Below are positions 43,031-52,840 of a stretch of DNA of 64,000 bases, in pieces. Source of the DNA: Deltaproteobacteria bacterium (GTDB lineage: Bacteria; Desulfobacterota; Desulfomonilia; UBA1062). Positions within the stretch are counted from its first letter, which is position 1. Every line of letters begins with the position of its first letter. The stretch is from positions 124,001 through 188,000 of the forward strand of contig JAKPPU010000004.1 in assembly GCA_029547185.1 (NCBI GenBank). Direction: 5' to 3'. A model generated the notes under the pieces. The model worked only from the letters and a program-made list of their open reading frames with translations, searched no databases and was not told the origin of the DNA. The translations under genes were made by a program, and so were the position numbers.

Positions 43031-43885
43031 TTACTTCTTTCCCTTTATGATCTTCTCGAGCTCGCTGAAGCTCGGCCGCTCGCTCTCGGGGATCGCGCGC
43101 CTGGCGAACTCCACCGCGATCTGCGGAACCGACCGCGCCACGAAGGATACGAGCGCGATGCGGATCACGTGGTAGTATGCCTCTTCTTCCTTGATATGGT
43201 GCTCGAGCAGCGTCGCGAGCGGCCCCACGAAGCCATAGCACAAGAGCACGCCCAGGAAGGTACCCACGAGGGCAGCGCCGATGCTGTGTCCGAGCACTTC
43301 GGGCGGCTCATTGATCTTTCCCATGGTGAGCACCACCCCGAGGACCGCAGCAACGATTCCAAGACCGGGCAGGGCATCCGCCGTCTTTGCGAGCCTGTGG
43401 TAGGGATGGCTCTGCTCTTCGGTGTTTGCCGCAATGTCCACTTCGAGCAGGTTGTCGAACTCATAGGGCGTTATCTCGATGGAAAGCAGCGTCTTGATGC
43501 TGTCGCAGATGAAGTCGAGCGTGCGCTTGTTCTTCAGAATCTCTGGATAGCGTTTGAAGATATCGCTCTTCATCGGCTCTTCTACGTGGGCTTCAACCGC
43601 AATGATGCCTTCCTTGCGCATCTTGTTGAAGATCTCGTAGAGGAGCGTGAGCACCTCGATATACTTCTTCGAATCGAAATGCTTCGGCGAGATGACGTTC
43701 TTCAGGCTTTTGCCAAGGGCCTTGATAAGCTTCACCGGTGAAGAGATGATGAGCGCCCCGATGGCGGCCCCGCCGATGATCAGAAATTCGACAGGCTGGA
43801 TGAGCAGGGAGAGATTCCCGCGCTCTATCATGAACCCGCCGAATACGCATACAAATACTATGGCCACACCGATAATCGCATTCAT
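43031..43885 (-). CDS. motA: Flagellar motor protein MotA
   Basis: 284 residues, four transmembrane helices: MNAIIGVAIVFVCVFGGFM, LIIGGAAIGALI, ALPGLGIVAAVLGVVLTMGK and an ALVGTFLGVLLCYGFVGPLA segment. The cytoplasmic loop carries conserved Arg and Glu that contact the rotor. With MotB it forms the proton-driven stator. No other flagellar genes lie in this window. Confidence 0.93.
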   Translation of the reverse strand: MNAIIGVAIVFVCVFGGFMIERGNLSLLIQPVEFLIIGGAAIGALIISSPVKLIKALGKSLKNVISPKHFDSKKYIEVLTLLYEIFNKMRKEGIIAVEAHVEEPMKSDIFKRYPEILKNKRTLDFICDSIKTLLSIEITPYEFDNLLEVDIAANTEEQSHPYHRLAKTADALPGLGIVAAVLGVVLTMGKINEPPEVLGHSIGAALVGTFLGVLLCYGFVGPLATLLEHHIKEEEAYYHVIRIALVSFVARSVPQIAVEFARRAIPESERPSFSELEKIIKGKK

Positions 43886-44101
43886 TCTCCAAGAGCTATC
43901 GGCTATTTGCAGAAAAAAATATAGCTGTGCTTAATCGAATATACAGCCCGGACGACCGGGCCTGAATCTCTGGGAGGATTTTTTTAAGGACGAAGCCTTC
44001 GCTGATAACGGCGATGAGGTACTGCCTGTTCGCAATGAAGAAACCTGCTTGAAGAGAGCCGGTCTGCACCGAGGGCTCGGTGCAGGCCGGCTGCATTCCT
44101 G

Positions 44102-44761
44102 CTACTGGGTCAAGGGGGCGAGCTCGAGCTCAACCCTCCGGTTCTGCTGCCGGCCCTCGGGGGTTGCATTGCTGGCAATGGGCCTGGTCTTGCCGAACCC
44201 CATGGTCATGATCCTGTTGGGATCGACCTTGTGGGATGATAGATACTGGCCCACGCTGGCAGCCCTGCGCTCGGACAGGCCCTGGTTGTACGAATCGCTA
44301 CCCGTGCTGTCCGTGTGGCCGTAGACGTTGATGAGCGTCTTGTTGAATTCGTTGAGGACGAGCACCACGGAATTGAGGACATCATAGAAATTCGCGGCGA
44401 TCTCTGCGCTGTCGGTCTTGAAGGTGATGTTGCCGGGCATATTGAGGATGATGCGGTCGCCGTCTCTGGTCACGCTGACGCCGGTCCCCTGGAGCTGCTG
44501 GCGGAGCTTTTTCTCCTGGTTATCCATGTAGAGCCCGACGCCGGCACCAGAAAGGGCCCCCACACCTGCTCCAATAAGGGCCCCTTTGCGGTGATCCTTG
44601 GTTACAGCGGCACCGACGGCGGCACCTCCGACACCGCCGATGATACTGCCCCATCCGGTCTTGCTCATTTTCTTTTCCCCGGTAAACGGGTCGGTCGTAC
44701 AGCCGCCCACGAGGAAGGTGATCAAGAGCACTACGAATATGCCATAGGAAATTTTTCGCAT
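44102..44761 (-). CDS. YiaD-like OmpA-family lipoprotein
   Basis: 219 residues from ATG 44761 (ribosome site aaaggag). The lipobox is LVGGC, followed by glycine-zipper repeats (GSIIGGVGGAAVGAAV, GALIGAGVGALSGAGVG). The C-terminal OmpA domain has VYGHTDSTGSDSYNQGLSERRA and NRRVELEL. It is an outer-membrane lipoprotein that binds peptidoglycan. It follows the PiT gene on the same strand after 170 bp. Confidence 0.88.
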   Translation of the reverse strand: MRKISYGIFVVLLITFLVGGCTTDPFTGEKKMSKTGWGSIIGGVGGAAVGAAVTKDHRKGALIGAGVGALSGAGVGLYMDNQEKKLRQQLQGTGVSVTRDGDRIILNMPGNITFKTDSAEIAANFYDVLNSVVLVLNEFNKTLINVYGHTDSTGSDSYNQGLSERRAASVGQYLSSHKVDPNRIMTMGFGKTRPIASNATPEGRQQNRRVELELAPLTQ

Positions 44762-44931
44762 TTTGCTGTCTCCTTTCTTCACAATGCATCAAGATTATTG
44801 GCTACCGCCGGATACGCTAAAAGCCCGTCCGCCCCTTTAAGCCAGCATCATATGCGAGTTGCCGGCCTGGTTTCAACCCTTTTTTCACGCCGTCGAGAAC
44901 CGTATGGAGATTTCGGCCTTTCTTCGGCGTG

Positions 44932-45912
44932 CTACCTGAAGACGAGATACGTTGCTGCAGAGACTACGGCTGAGCAGGGAATGGTCAGAATCCACGCCCA
45001 GACGATGCGGCCTGCGACTCCCCACCGTACGGCGCTCAGGCGCCTCAATGAGCCCACGCCCATAATAGACCCGGTGATGGTGTGCGTCGTGCTCACAGGT
45101 ATGCCCATGCCCGTGGAGACGAAAAGGGTCACTGCCGCGGCGAGATTGGCGCAGAAACCGTCCACTGACTTGAGCTTGGTGATCTTTTGCCCCATGGTCT
45201 TCACGATGCGCCATCCGCCGAACATGGTACCCAGGGCGATTGCCGCCTGGCAGGATATGACGACCCAGAAAGGAATGTAGAACGTTTCACCCAGAAGGCC
45301 TGCACTGAAGAGGAGACCTGCAATGATCCCCATGGTCTTCTGGGCATCGTTTCCCCCGTGGCCAAGGCTGAAAAGGGCAGCCGAGATGAGCTGCCCTTTT
45401 TTAAAAATGTGGTCCACGTGGAGCGGGGTCGATTTTCTGAATGAACGGTAGACGATCATCCCGATGAGCAGACCGAGAGCTAGTCCCGCCATGGGGGAGA
45501 TGAAGATGAAGGAGATGGTCTTGAATATGCCCGAGAAGACCAGCGCTCCAGGACCCGCCTTCACGAGGGCCGAACCCACGAGGCCGCCGATGAGTGCATG
45601 GGATGAACTCGTGGGCAGGCCCAGATACCATGCAATGATATTCCAGAGGCATGCGCCCACCAGGGTGGCCAGGATGATATAGGGATCGATCACACCCACA
45701 GCAACGATCCCCTTGCCCATGGTGTTTGCCACGTGCAGGCCGAGGAAAAGAAAGGCGATGAAGTTGAAGAAGGCCGCCCAGATGACTGCCCATCTCGGTG
45801 TCAGGGCGCGGGTGGAGACGATGGTGGCAATTGAATTGGCCGAGTCATTGAATCCGTTTAAGAAATCAAAGACCAGTGCCAGGATGATGAGGAAGATGAT
45901 GAATGGTGTCAT
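44932..45912 (-). CDS. pit: PiT-family inorganic phosphate transporter
   Basis: 326 residues, about ten transmembrane helices. The PiT signature repeats occur twice: GFNDSANSIATIVSTRAL near the N terminus and GGNDAQKTMG in the middle, plus GLPTSSSHALIGG and PVSTTHTITGSIMG. It is a low-affinity, ion-coupled (metal-)phosphate carrier. Its start is 3 bp after the DUF47 partner gene, so both are co-translated. Confidence 0.93.
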   Translation of the reverse strand: MTPFIIFLIILALVFDFLNGFNDSANSIATIVSTRALTPRWAVIWAAFFNFIAFLFLGLHVANTMGKGIVAVGVIDPYIILATLVGACLWNIIAWYLGLPTSSSHALIGGLVGSALVKAGPGALVFSGIFKTISFIFISPMAGLALGLLIGMIVYRSFRKSTPLHVDHIFKKGQLISAALFSLGHGGNDAQKTMGIIAGLLFSAGLLGETFYIPFWVVISCQAAIALGTMFGGWRIVKTMGQKITKLKSVDGFCANLAAAVTLFVSTGMGIPVSTTHTITGSIMGVGSLRRLSAVRWGVAGRIVWAWILTIPCSAVVSAATYLVFR

Positions 45913-45915
45913 CGT

Positions 45916-46542
45916 CTACGCTTGCTTGACAATGATGGATTCCACGACGTGCGCCACATCCTCACAGATGTCCAGAACGGTTTCGGCGAACTGGTAGATC
46001 TCCTTCCACTTGATCAGATAGACAGGGTCTTGCGCCGTTTCGAACAGCTTTGCCAGGATGGCATCCCTCATGTTGTCGCCGATGTTTTCCAGCCGGTTCA
46101 CCTCGATGCAGGAGTCGAGGGCGATCTTGGGATGCTTTGTGTCCTTGAGCCCCTCGATGGCAGTAGTAAGAGCTTGGACCGACTTCTCGATGACAGTGGA
46201 GAACTCGATGAGATCGTGGTTGGCCTCGTTGATATTGTAAACCTTCATGCGGTTCGTAATGGTGTAGAGCATGTCTATCACGCTGTCGAGCTCTTTCGTG
46301 AGCGTGTAGATATCTTCACGGTCGAACGGGGTGATGAATGTTTTGTTGAGGCGGTCAATAATTTCGTGGGTAACCTCGTCTGCCTGGTGCTCGAGATTGC
46401 GCATCTTCCGGACGGCTTCATCGTCATAGACCCCCTTCGATGTGATCTCTACGAAGAGAGTTGCGGCGCTGACCGCAAAACCGGCCTGTTTGCTGAACAG
46501 ATCAAAGAAGTTTTGATCCTTGGGTAAAAAGCTGAATCCCAT
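45916..46542 (-). CDS. DUF47/PhoU-like partner of the phosphate transporter
   Basis: 208 residues from ATG 46542 (ribosome site aaggagg). It is all-helical like PhoU: KMRNLEHQADEVTHEI, NKTFITPFDREDIYTLTKELDSVID. DUF47 proteins are encoded next to pit genes and are thought to control transport, with metal bound by the E/D-rich helices. It directly precedes pit. Confidence 0.9.
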   Translation of the reverse strand: MGFSFLPKDQNFFDLFSKQAGFAVSAATLFVEITSKGVYDDEAVRKMRNLEHQADEVTHEIIDRLNKTFITPFDREDIYTLTKELDSVIDMLYTITNRMKVYNINEANHDLIEFSTVIEKSVQALTTAIEGLKDTKHPKIALDSCIEVNRLENIGDNMRDAILAKLFETAQDPVYLIKWKEIYQFAETVLDICEDVAHVVESIIVKQA

Positions 46543-47062
46543 CCGATCCTCCTTAGGCTCGATTTTCGCTATGGAGATGTCGTGCATTTCATAATCGTAT
46601 TCCTTTCATCAGTCAAGGACGTTTGCTTGGTGATTTCTTGAGGATAAGCGAGATAAAAAAAGAAAGATAGTGGGCTTTTCATTGAAGTATCGCAAATAGG
46701 CTCACCAGTTGCGGCATTCCCGGAGTGACCTGCTTCCGGCTTCTTTGAAAGCAAAATATGTATCGGGGAGCACAGGCATGACCAGGGCCTACAACTTGAA
46801 TTTTATGCATATTTGCCCAACGCCGATCATCGGTGCGTATTTCCGCCGTCATCACGATTCGGTATATGCGGCAATGGCTCCTTCCCCTCCGGAAATATGA
46901 TTGCATCTGCCCTGATGCCAATTATTATAAGAAGACAGGAGAAATCCTTTCCCATATCGAAGACCGGCAAATACGTTTATCCATTTTCCTGCTTTCCTCT
47001 TAAAAAAGAGATGAGGGGCATCGAGGCAACATATCGATTCCATTGAATATGAGGTAAATACT
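46543..47062. other. 520-bp divergent intergenic region
   Basis: Lies between the DUF47-pit operon (left) and the SDR gene (right). I see no ORF with coding character, no RNA gene and no strong hairpin. It must hold both promoters. Confidence 0.45.
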
Positions 47063-47929
47063 ATGGCGGAAAAAAAGAAAGAGCGATCATTTCCCGAGCA
47101 GCACCAGAAAAAACAGCCGGGGAGACGATCCAAAATGGTTCCCAAACCCAAGACTGAGAGTGACCAATATCGGCCGGCCGGCAAGCTGAAAGGCAAGGTC
47201 GCTTTGATTACAGGCGGTGACAGCGGAATCGGGCGTGCCGTCGCAATCATGTTTGCAAAAGAAGGCGCAGACATCGTCATCGTCTATCTGAACGAGCATG
47301 AAGATGCACAGGAAACGCTGGATGAGGTCGAAAGACAGGGGCGCCTCTGCTATAAGATGGCCGGAGATGTCGGCGATGAATCCTTCTGCCGCCAAGCCGT
47401 CAAGGAGACCGGAGAGAGGTTCGGCAGGCTCGACGTTCTCGTGAACAACGCAGGCGAGCAGCACATACACGAGAGCCTTGAAGACATCAGCGCAACCGAG
47501 TGGGAGCGCACCTTCAAGACGGATATCTTCGGCACGTTCTACATGACGAAAGCAGCCCTCCCATACATGAGCACCGGAGGGTCGATTATCAATACGACAT
47601 CGGTAGTTGCCTACCAGGGACATCCCCTATTGATCGATTATGCCTCTGCAAAGGGGGCAATCGTTGCATTCACCCGGTCGCTGGCCCTCAGCCTCGCGGG
47701 AAAGGGGATCCGGGTGAACGGTGTGGCGCCCGGACCGATATGGACGCCGCTCATTCCCTCATCCTTCAGCAAGGAAAAGGTGGCCAGGTTCGGGCTCAAC
47801 ACCCCTATGGAACGGGCGGGCGAACCCGTAGAGGTAGCCCCCTGCTATGTATTTCTCGCATCGGACGACTCATCTTACATGACCGGCCAGGTGCTCCATC
47901 CCAACGGCGGGAGAATCGTGAACGGGTAG
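47063..47929 (+). CDS. SDR-family oxidoreductase, YdaD/YhdF-like stress type
   Basis: 288 residues. A basic, lysine-rich N-terminal tail of ~40 residues is followed by an SDR domain: cofactor motif TGGDSGIGRAVA, NNAGEQ, catalytic Ser in NTTSVVAYQG and YASAKGA (YxxxK). The long tail and the GDSGIGRA and GEQH motifs are those of general-stress SDRs related to glucose dehydrogenases. Substrate is unknown. It pairs with a DUF2267 gene downstream, and both are common in stress clusters. Confidence 0.88.
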   Translation: MAEKKKERSFPEQHQKKQPGRRSKMVPKPKTESDQYRPAGKLKGKVALITGGDSGIGRAVAIMFAKEGADIVIVYLNEHEDAQETLDEVERQGRLCYKMAGDVGDESFCRQAVKETGERFGRLDVLVNNAGEQHIHESLEDISATEWERTFKTDIFGTFYMTKAALPYMSTGGSIINTTSVVAYQGHPLLIDYASAKGAIVAFTRSLALSLAGKGIRVNGVAPGPIWTPLIPSSFSKEKVARFGLNTPMERAGEPVEVAPCYVFLASDDSSYMTGQVLHPNGGRIVNG

Positions 47930-47983
47930 GCCGATAACGTCATACGGGGGCGTCGATACCAGAAATAATAAAGGAGTTTTACC

Positions 47984-48409
47984 ATGACCGACTTAAACAT
48001 AAGTGGATTGGACCAGACGATCCATAAGACGAATGAATGGATCGATGACGTGAAGAATGAGATCGGCTGCATGAGCCGTGACGAGGCATATCGCGCACTG
48101 AGCTCCACGCTGCATGCCTTGAGAGACCGTCTTATCCCGGAGGAGGCTATCCAGTTGGCAGCCCAGCTCCCCCTCCTCATTCGGGGAATGTATTATGACG
48201 GGTATACCCTTTCGGGAAAGCCGATACCGGTTCGAAGGAAAGATGAGTTCCTCGATCTCATTGGGAGCGAGCTGACAATGGCCCCTGAAATTGACCCTGA
48301 AGATGCTGCCAAGGGCGTCTTTTCCGTACTCGAGAGAAGAGTTTCCAAGGGAGAGATCGATGATATCAAGAGTCAGCTCCCCGAGGAAATAAAAGAGCTC
48401 TGGCAATAA
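47984..48409 (+). CDS. DUF2267 family protein
   Basis: 141 residues with ribosome site aaaggag. Two helical repeats of about 60 residues each fit DUF2267: AYRALSSTLHALRDRLIPEEAIQLAAQLPLLIRGMYYDGY and a C-terminal VLERRVSKGEIDDIKSQLPEEIKELW (given here in outline). These proteins occur with stress genes and resemble the PRC/low-oxygen families; function unknown. Follows the SDR gene by 54 bp. Confidence 0.85.
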   Translation: MTDLNISGLDQTIHKTNEWIDDVKNEIGCMSRDEAYRALSSTLHALRDRLIPEEAIQLAAQLPLLIRGMYYDGYTLSGKPIPVRRKDEFLDLIGSELTMAPEIDPEDAAKGVFSVLERRVSKGEIDDIKSQLPEEIKELWQ

Positions 48410-49143
48410 GACTCCTCTGGAATAGAGGTAAGCAGTAAAACTCATTGGAAACAGGTAACGATCGCCGGTGCGCTCCGGTGGCCTGAAAGCGGCTGGGCTC
48501 TTCCCGGCCGACATAAGGGCTCGTTTGCTGAACTGCCCGGTTGCGATGTCTCTGCAGCTATACCCTGCACGTTTTCCTCCTTGCCTGATGCCTTTCTCGC
48601 GATGCCCCTCAGACGATCCCGGCAGGCGGGTCTGGACAGCCAGCAGTCGCAAGGCATCACATCTCATCCATATCCTTCGGACTCCGCTGGGTTATGGCCT
48701 GGAAGTAAAGCATCCCGATCTTTTGTGAGCGGGAGATCTTTTTATTATATATATGTAGGAATCCAGCGAAACTGGCTATCGTCATAGGATGGATATCTGG
48801 GATGCCGGAAATTCTTAAAAGGAGAGGCAAAGCGACGGGTATTTCTTATCTGAAGAGGCACCTCTTTCCGGGAGCCCTGAGTTTTTGCGCTTTTCCCAGA
48901 GGCTTATTTGCCGGAGAAGAGGTCTGGGATTTTACGCGGAAAGTCAATTTTCGCAGAAATGTCAAATTTTGGTAATAAAAGTAAAGAAACGTTATGAGCC
49001 GGATTATTATTTGGAACAACCTGCCTTTTCTATGCACTAGCTATCCTGTACGGCCTAAACTTATCCTTGTTTTTTTCCACGGAAAGAGTATGAAGGCAGC
49101 AAATAACATAAAATTATTGGGAATTGGAGGAGAGGGGAATTAT
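48410..49143. other. 734-bp gene-free stretch
   Basis: I see no ORF with coding character on either strand. The right half is AT-rich (from ~48725) and probably holds the promoter of pal. A ggaggagagggg ribosome site precedes 49144. Confidence 0.45.
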
Positions 49144-49674
49144 ATGAAGAATTGGGGAATCGCATCTGGGCTGATTATAGTATTTGTCCTTTCCCTTTCC
49201 GTAACCGGATGTGCTCCCAAAAAAGCCGCTGAACAGTCAGGCGAAGTATCTCAGCCTCAAGGTGCTGCCGCAGCACCAGCCGAAACCCCGGGCACGTCAA
49301 CCGGTGAAGCCCCTGCCTCCGGCGCTGCAGCGGCCCAGGCCGGATTCGATAAAAAGATCTACTTTGATTACGACCAGTTCGAGCTCAGACCCGAATCGAC
49401 CCAAACGCTCACAGAGCTTGTCGCCTACATGAAGGCAAACCCCGACCTCAAGGTGCAGATCTGCGGCAACTGCGATGAGAGAGGGACGAACGAATACAAC
49501 ATAGCCCTCGGCGACAAGAGGGCAAAGGCTGCACAGGAGTATTGCATCACCCAGGGAATCGATCCTCAAAGGATTTCCACGATCAGTTATGGCGAAGAGA
49601 AACCTGCAGATCCGGGCCACAGCGAGGAGGCATGGGCCAAGAACCGCAGGGATGATTTCGTGTTCAGCAAATAA
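49144..49674 (+). CDS. pal: Peptidoglycan-associated lipoprotein Pal-like
   Basis: 176 residues from ATG 49144. A signal peptide with lipobox SVTGC is followed by a Q/A/P-rich linker and an OmpA-like domain: IYFDYDQFELRPES, GNCDERGTNEYNIALGDKRA and ISTISYGEEKPAD. These are hallmarks of Pal, which joins outer membrane and peptidoglycan with the Tol system. No tol genes are in the window. Confidence 0.9.
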   Translation: MKNWGIASGLIIVFVLSLSVTGCAPKKAAEQSGEVSQPQGAAAAPAETPGTSTGEAPASGAAAAQAGFDKKIYFDYDQFELRPESTQTLTELVAYMKANPDLKVQICGNCDERGTNEYNIALGDKRAKAAQEYCITQGIDPQRISTISYGEEKPADPGHSEEAWAKNRRDDFVFSK

Positions 49675-49754
49675 TTTGAGTATAAAAATATTATGATTCA
49701 CATGGTATTATCTGCTAATTAAAATGGGCAGAAATAAATAAAATATAGGAGATA

Positions 49755-50033
49755 ATGAAAATGAAAAAGAGCTTTTTAACGGTTTGTTTTGTGGTCCTGG
49801 TAATTGGGTTGATGTTCTCCCTTTCCAGCTGCCAGAAGAAGTCGGAAACAGACACTGGCGCACAGCCCGGCGTAAGCGAGACAGCAACTACACCTCCGGC
49901 TGATACAGCAGCTCCGGCACCAGAGGCACCGGCACCAGAAGCTCCTTCAACCGAGGCCCCTGCAGAGCCCGCACCAGCTGCTCCTGGTTCAGAGGTTCCT
50001 GCACCGCCTGCTGCCGGTGGAACGGCACAGTAG
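49755..50033 (+). CDS. Small Ala/Pro/Glu-rich lipoprotein
   Basis: 92 residues, start ATG 49755 or 49761. A short signal peptide with lipobox SLSSC is followed by a tail built from AP, EAP and PAP units (for example PAPEAPAPEAPSTEAP), a flexible extended segment. No catalytic feature is visible. The similarity of its linker to that of the Pal-like gene upstream suggests a surface-spacer role; it may be co-transcribed with pal. Confidence 0.7.
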   Translation: MKMKKSFLTVCFVVLVIGLMFSLSSCQKKSETDTGAQPGVSETATTPPADTAAPAPEAPAPEAPSTEAPAEPAPAAPGSEVPAPPAAGGTAQ

Positions 50034-50399
50034 TAAGTTGTAACTTATTCGGGAAAGGAGAGGGTGCCAGACAGCGAGAAACCTGTTCTGCTCATTACGC
50101 TGCCTGTGACACCCTCTCCCCTGATAAAATCAGCACCAGGTTCCAGAATCACCACCCGAACGGATACCTCTTACCTGATACGATAACTGCTTTCATCACT
50201 AGAGAAACCTTAAGAGAACATCACCTCAGTACAAGGATTATTCTCATTGGCAATTGGCAGTCTGACTGCCGGTGTGCCTGTGTATCTTGAGTGCACAACG
50301 AGGCAAAAGGCCGTACTCTCTTGAGTTTCCGGATTTTTGTGATCGAATCACCCAACTTCAAGCCTGCCTGCAGTTACGGGCCGAGGTCGATATCGAAGA
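50034..50399. other. 366-bp intergenic stretch
   Basis: Contains the hairpin at 50057-50119. Beyond it I see nothing coding; the aldehyde dehydrogenase gene ends at its right edge. Confidence 0.5.
50057..50119 (+). terminator. Hairpin after the small lipoprotein
   Basis: ggagagggtg (50057-50066) pairs perfectly with 50110-50119; inner arms around cagcg/cgctg extend the stem. It lies 24 bp after the lipoprotein stop. No T-run follows. Confidence 0.5.
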
Positions 50400-51773
50400 T
50401 CAGAACAGCCATTTGACCAGGCCCAGCTTGAACCGATAGGGAACATAACGCAGCGGGATATCGTAATGCAGGGTGTTTCTCACGATGCTCTTCATGTGAC
50501 TGAATGTGTCGAAGCCTGCCTTGCCGTGATAGAGTCCCATGCCGCTCTCCCCTACCCCGCCGAAAGGCAGGTATGGAGAGACAAGCTGAACCAATGCATC
50601 GTTGATGCAGTATCCTCCCGAGGATGTGCCCTCTCTCACCCGATCCTGCTTCTTATTATCCGAGGTGAACAGGTACAGCGCCAGGGGCTTGGGCCTCGAG
50701 TTCACAAAATCAAGGGCATCGGGAAATTCACGATAGGTGATCACCGGCAGTATCGGCCCGAAGATTTCTTCCTGCATGACAGGCGAGGTAACAGCCATAT
50801 TGTCCATGAGCGTCGGTGCAATATAGAGGTCCTGCGCAAGCGCCTGTCCGCCGATGATGATATTCCCCTGATCCATGTACGAGAGGAGCCTGTCGAAATG
50901 TGACCTGTTGATAATCCTTGCATAGTACGGGCTTTCTTTGGGATCGGTGCCATAGAACCTGATGATCGTCTTCTTGAGTGCATCGACAAACTTATCCCTG
51001 ATGTGTTCGTCCACCAGGAGATAGTCCGGTGCAACGCAGGTCTGCCCGGCATTGAAAAATTTCGCCCAGGTAATCCTCCGGGCTGCATATTCGATCTTGA
51101 CATCCCTGTCCACAATGCACGGGCTCTTGCCTCCGAGCTCCAGCGTCACGGGCGTGAGGTAGCGCGATGCCGCCTGCATGATAATTCTCGCAACACGGGC
51201 GCTTCCCGTGAAAAAAATATGATCGAAACGCTGGGCCAGGAGCTCTTTCGACACATCGGGGCCTCCGTTGACCACTGAGACATATCCCGGATCGAGATAG
51301 CGTGCTACGAGCTCTTCAATGGCCATACCGGTATAGGGGGCAAGCTCTGAAGGCTTGATAAGGGCGCAGTTCCCGGCAGCCATTGCCGCTGCTAGAGGCA
51401 CCATGGTGAGCTGGAAGGGATAGTTCCACGGGGCAACGATCAGGACTACACCGAGGGGTTCGGGCACGGTAAAGCTCCCCGAAGGCAGGAGCGGAAGGGT
51501 TGTCATGACCCTCCTGACCCTTGACCATGAGGCCAGATTCTTAAACGCATATTTGATTTCATTCAGGGTGACGGCGATCTCACTTGCATAGGCCTCAAGA
51601 GTGGGTTTGGCCATATCCTTTTTCAGTGCATCGATAATGAACCCTTCCTCCCTGCGGATAATTCCATGGAGTTTTTTGAGCTGCTCCTGGCGGAAGCGTA
51701 TGTCTTTTGTCGCACCTGATTGGAAAAATCGCTTCTGGTTTTCGATGATATCAGGAATTGTCACAGGCTCCAT
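50400..51773 (-). CDS. Aldehyde dehydrogenase (class 3-like)
   Basis: 457 residues from ATG 51773 (ribosome site gagggag). The fold motifs are complete: APWNYPFQLTMVPLAAAMAAGN, FFTGSARVARII, catalytic Glu in TLELGGKSPC and the nucleophile Cys in FFNAGQTCVAPDYLL, and the PFGGVGESGMG segment near the end. The length and C-terminal hydrophobic tail (YRFKLGLVKWLF) resemble fatty-aldehyde dehydrogenases of ALDH3 type, which sit on membranes. It oxidises aldehydes with NAD(P)+; fatty aldehydes are plausible. Confidence 0.92.
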   Translation of the reverse strand: MEPVTIPDIIENQKRFFQSGATKDIRFRQEQLKKLHGIIRREEGFIIDALKKDMAKPTLEAYASEIAVTLNEIKYAFKNLASWSRVRRVMTTLPLLPSGSFTVPEPLGVVLIVAPWNYPFQLTMVPLAAAMAAGNCALIKPSELAPYTGMAIEELVARYLDPGYVSVVNGGPDVSKELLAQRFDHIFFTGSARVARIIMQAASRYLTPVTLELGGKSPCIVDRDVKIEYAARRITWAKFFNAGQTCVAPDYLLVDEHIRDKFVDALKKTIIRFYGTDPKESPYYARIINRSHFDRLLSYMDQGNIIIGGQALAQDLYIAPTLMDNMAVTSPVMQEEIFGPILPVITYREFPDALDFVNSRPKPLALYLFTSDNKKQDRVREGTSSGGYCINDALVQLVSPYLPFGGVGESGMGLYHGKAGFDTFSHMKSIVRNTLHYDIPLRYVPYRFKLGLVKWLF

Positions 51774-51949
51774 TGCTCCCTCCTCTAAGTATGCTATAGT
51801 TAATAATAAAAGCCGGGCTCCTCCCGCCAAGTGGAGAGCATTCCCATCGTGGGCATCCGGCCAAGATGGACTATCCTTGAGACACGGTCACCCGTAAGAA
51901 CGGACAACCGCTTTCAAGGACACGGTGGATACGCTTTAAGCAGGTAAAG

Positions 51950-52672
51950 ATGCATACGTACATAGGGACATCCGGATGGAATTACGATCACTGGAGGGAA
52001 ACATTCTATCCCGATGCCCTTCCCAAATCCAGGTGGCTCGAGTTCTATTCCCGGATCTTCACCACCATTGAGGTGAATGCCACGTTCTACCGCCAGATCA
52101 GCGAGACCACCTTCGAAAGGTGGAGGGAGAGCACTCCTCAGGGCTTCATCTGGGCGGTCAAGGCCAACCGCTTCATCACTCACATCAAGAAGCTCAAGGG
52201 CGTGGAGGGTCCCCTGGAGAAATTCTTCTCTCAGGCTGGCATGCTGGGTGAAAAGCTCGGTCCGATCCTGTTTCAGCTTCCCCCTTCTCTCCGTTTCGAC
52301 AGGGGCACGCTGGAAGCCTTCCTTTCGCTCCTGCCCGGGGGAAACAGATATTCGATCGAGGCCAGGCATGAGAGCTGGGCTTCGGATGACGCGCTCTCCA
52401 TTCTCAGGGACAACAATATCGCCTGGTGCATCTCCGACACTGCTGGCCGCTTTCCCTATCTCGAAGCGATAACCGCAGACTTCACCTATATGCGGCTCCA
52501 TGGATCGAAAAAGCTCTACGCCTCACTCTATACGGAAGAGGAGCTCACCATATGGGCAGAGAAGATCGAGTCCTGGGGTATCGATGGATACGTATATTTC
52601 GACAACGATTTCATGGGGTATGCGCCCAGGAATGCACTTCGCTTAAGAGAGATCCTGGGCGGAAGGGGCTGA
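51950..52672 (+). CDS. DUF72 (YecE-like) protein
   Basis: 240 residues. The N-terminal YIGTSGWNYDHWRETFYP and FTTIEVNATFYR, the middle KANRFITHIKKLKG and the YMRLHGSKKLYASLY motif identify DUF72, a TIM-barrel-like family with conserved acidic and aromatic residues in the pocket. The function is unknown; a nuclease or sugar-related enzyme has been suggested in general. It stands alone. Confidence 0.9.
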   Translation: MHTYIGTSGWNYDHWRETFYPDALPKSRWLEFYSRIFTTIEVNATFYRQISETTFERWRESTPQGFIWAVKANRFITHIKKLKGVEGPLEKFFSQAGMLGEKLGPILFQLPPSLRFDRGTLEAFLSLLPGGNRYSIEARHESWASDDALSILRDNNIAWCISDTAGRFPYLEAITADFTYMRLHGSKKLYASLYTEEELTIWAEKIESWGIDGYVYFDNDFMGYAPRNALRLREILGGRG

Positions 52673-52840
52673 CGCCGTGCCTGCTCATGAAAGAAAAGAT
52701 CGGAAGCACCTCGATCCTCAAGTGTCTGCTTCAAGTCCGTTTGGCCAAGATAAAGGAGTGCTGATTTGTTTTTCACGGAAGGGCGATTATCATGTAAAAA
52801 GAACGGAGCACGTTATGATGCAATCGGAGGTGTGCATTCC

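Noticed and set aside
47993-48667. A 224-codon minus-strand frame across the DUF2267 gene
   Set aside because: The plus strand has a ribosome site and clear DUF2267 repeats; the minus product is motif-free.
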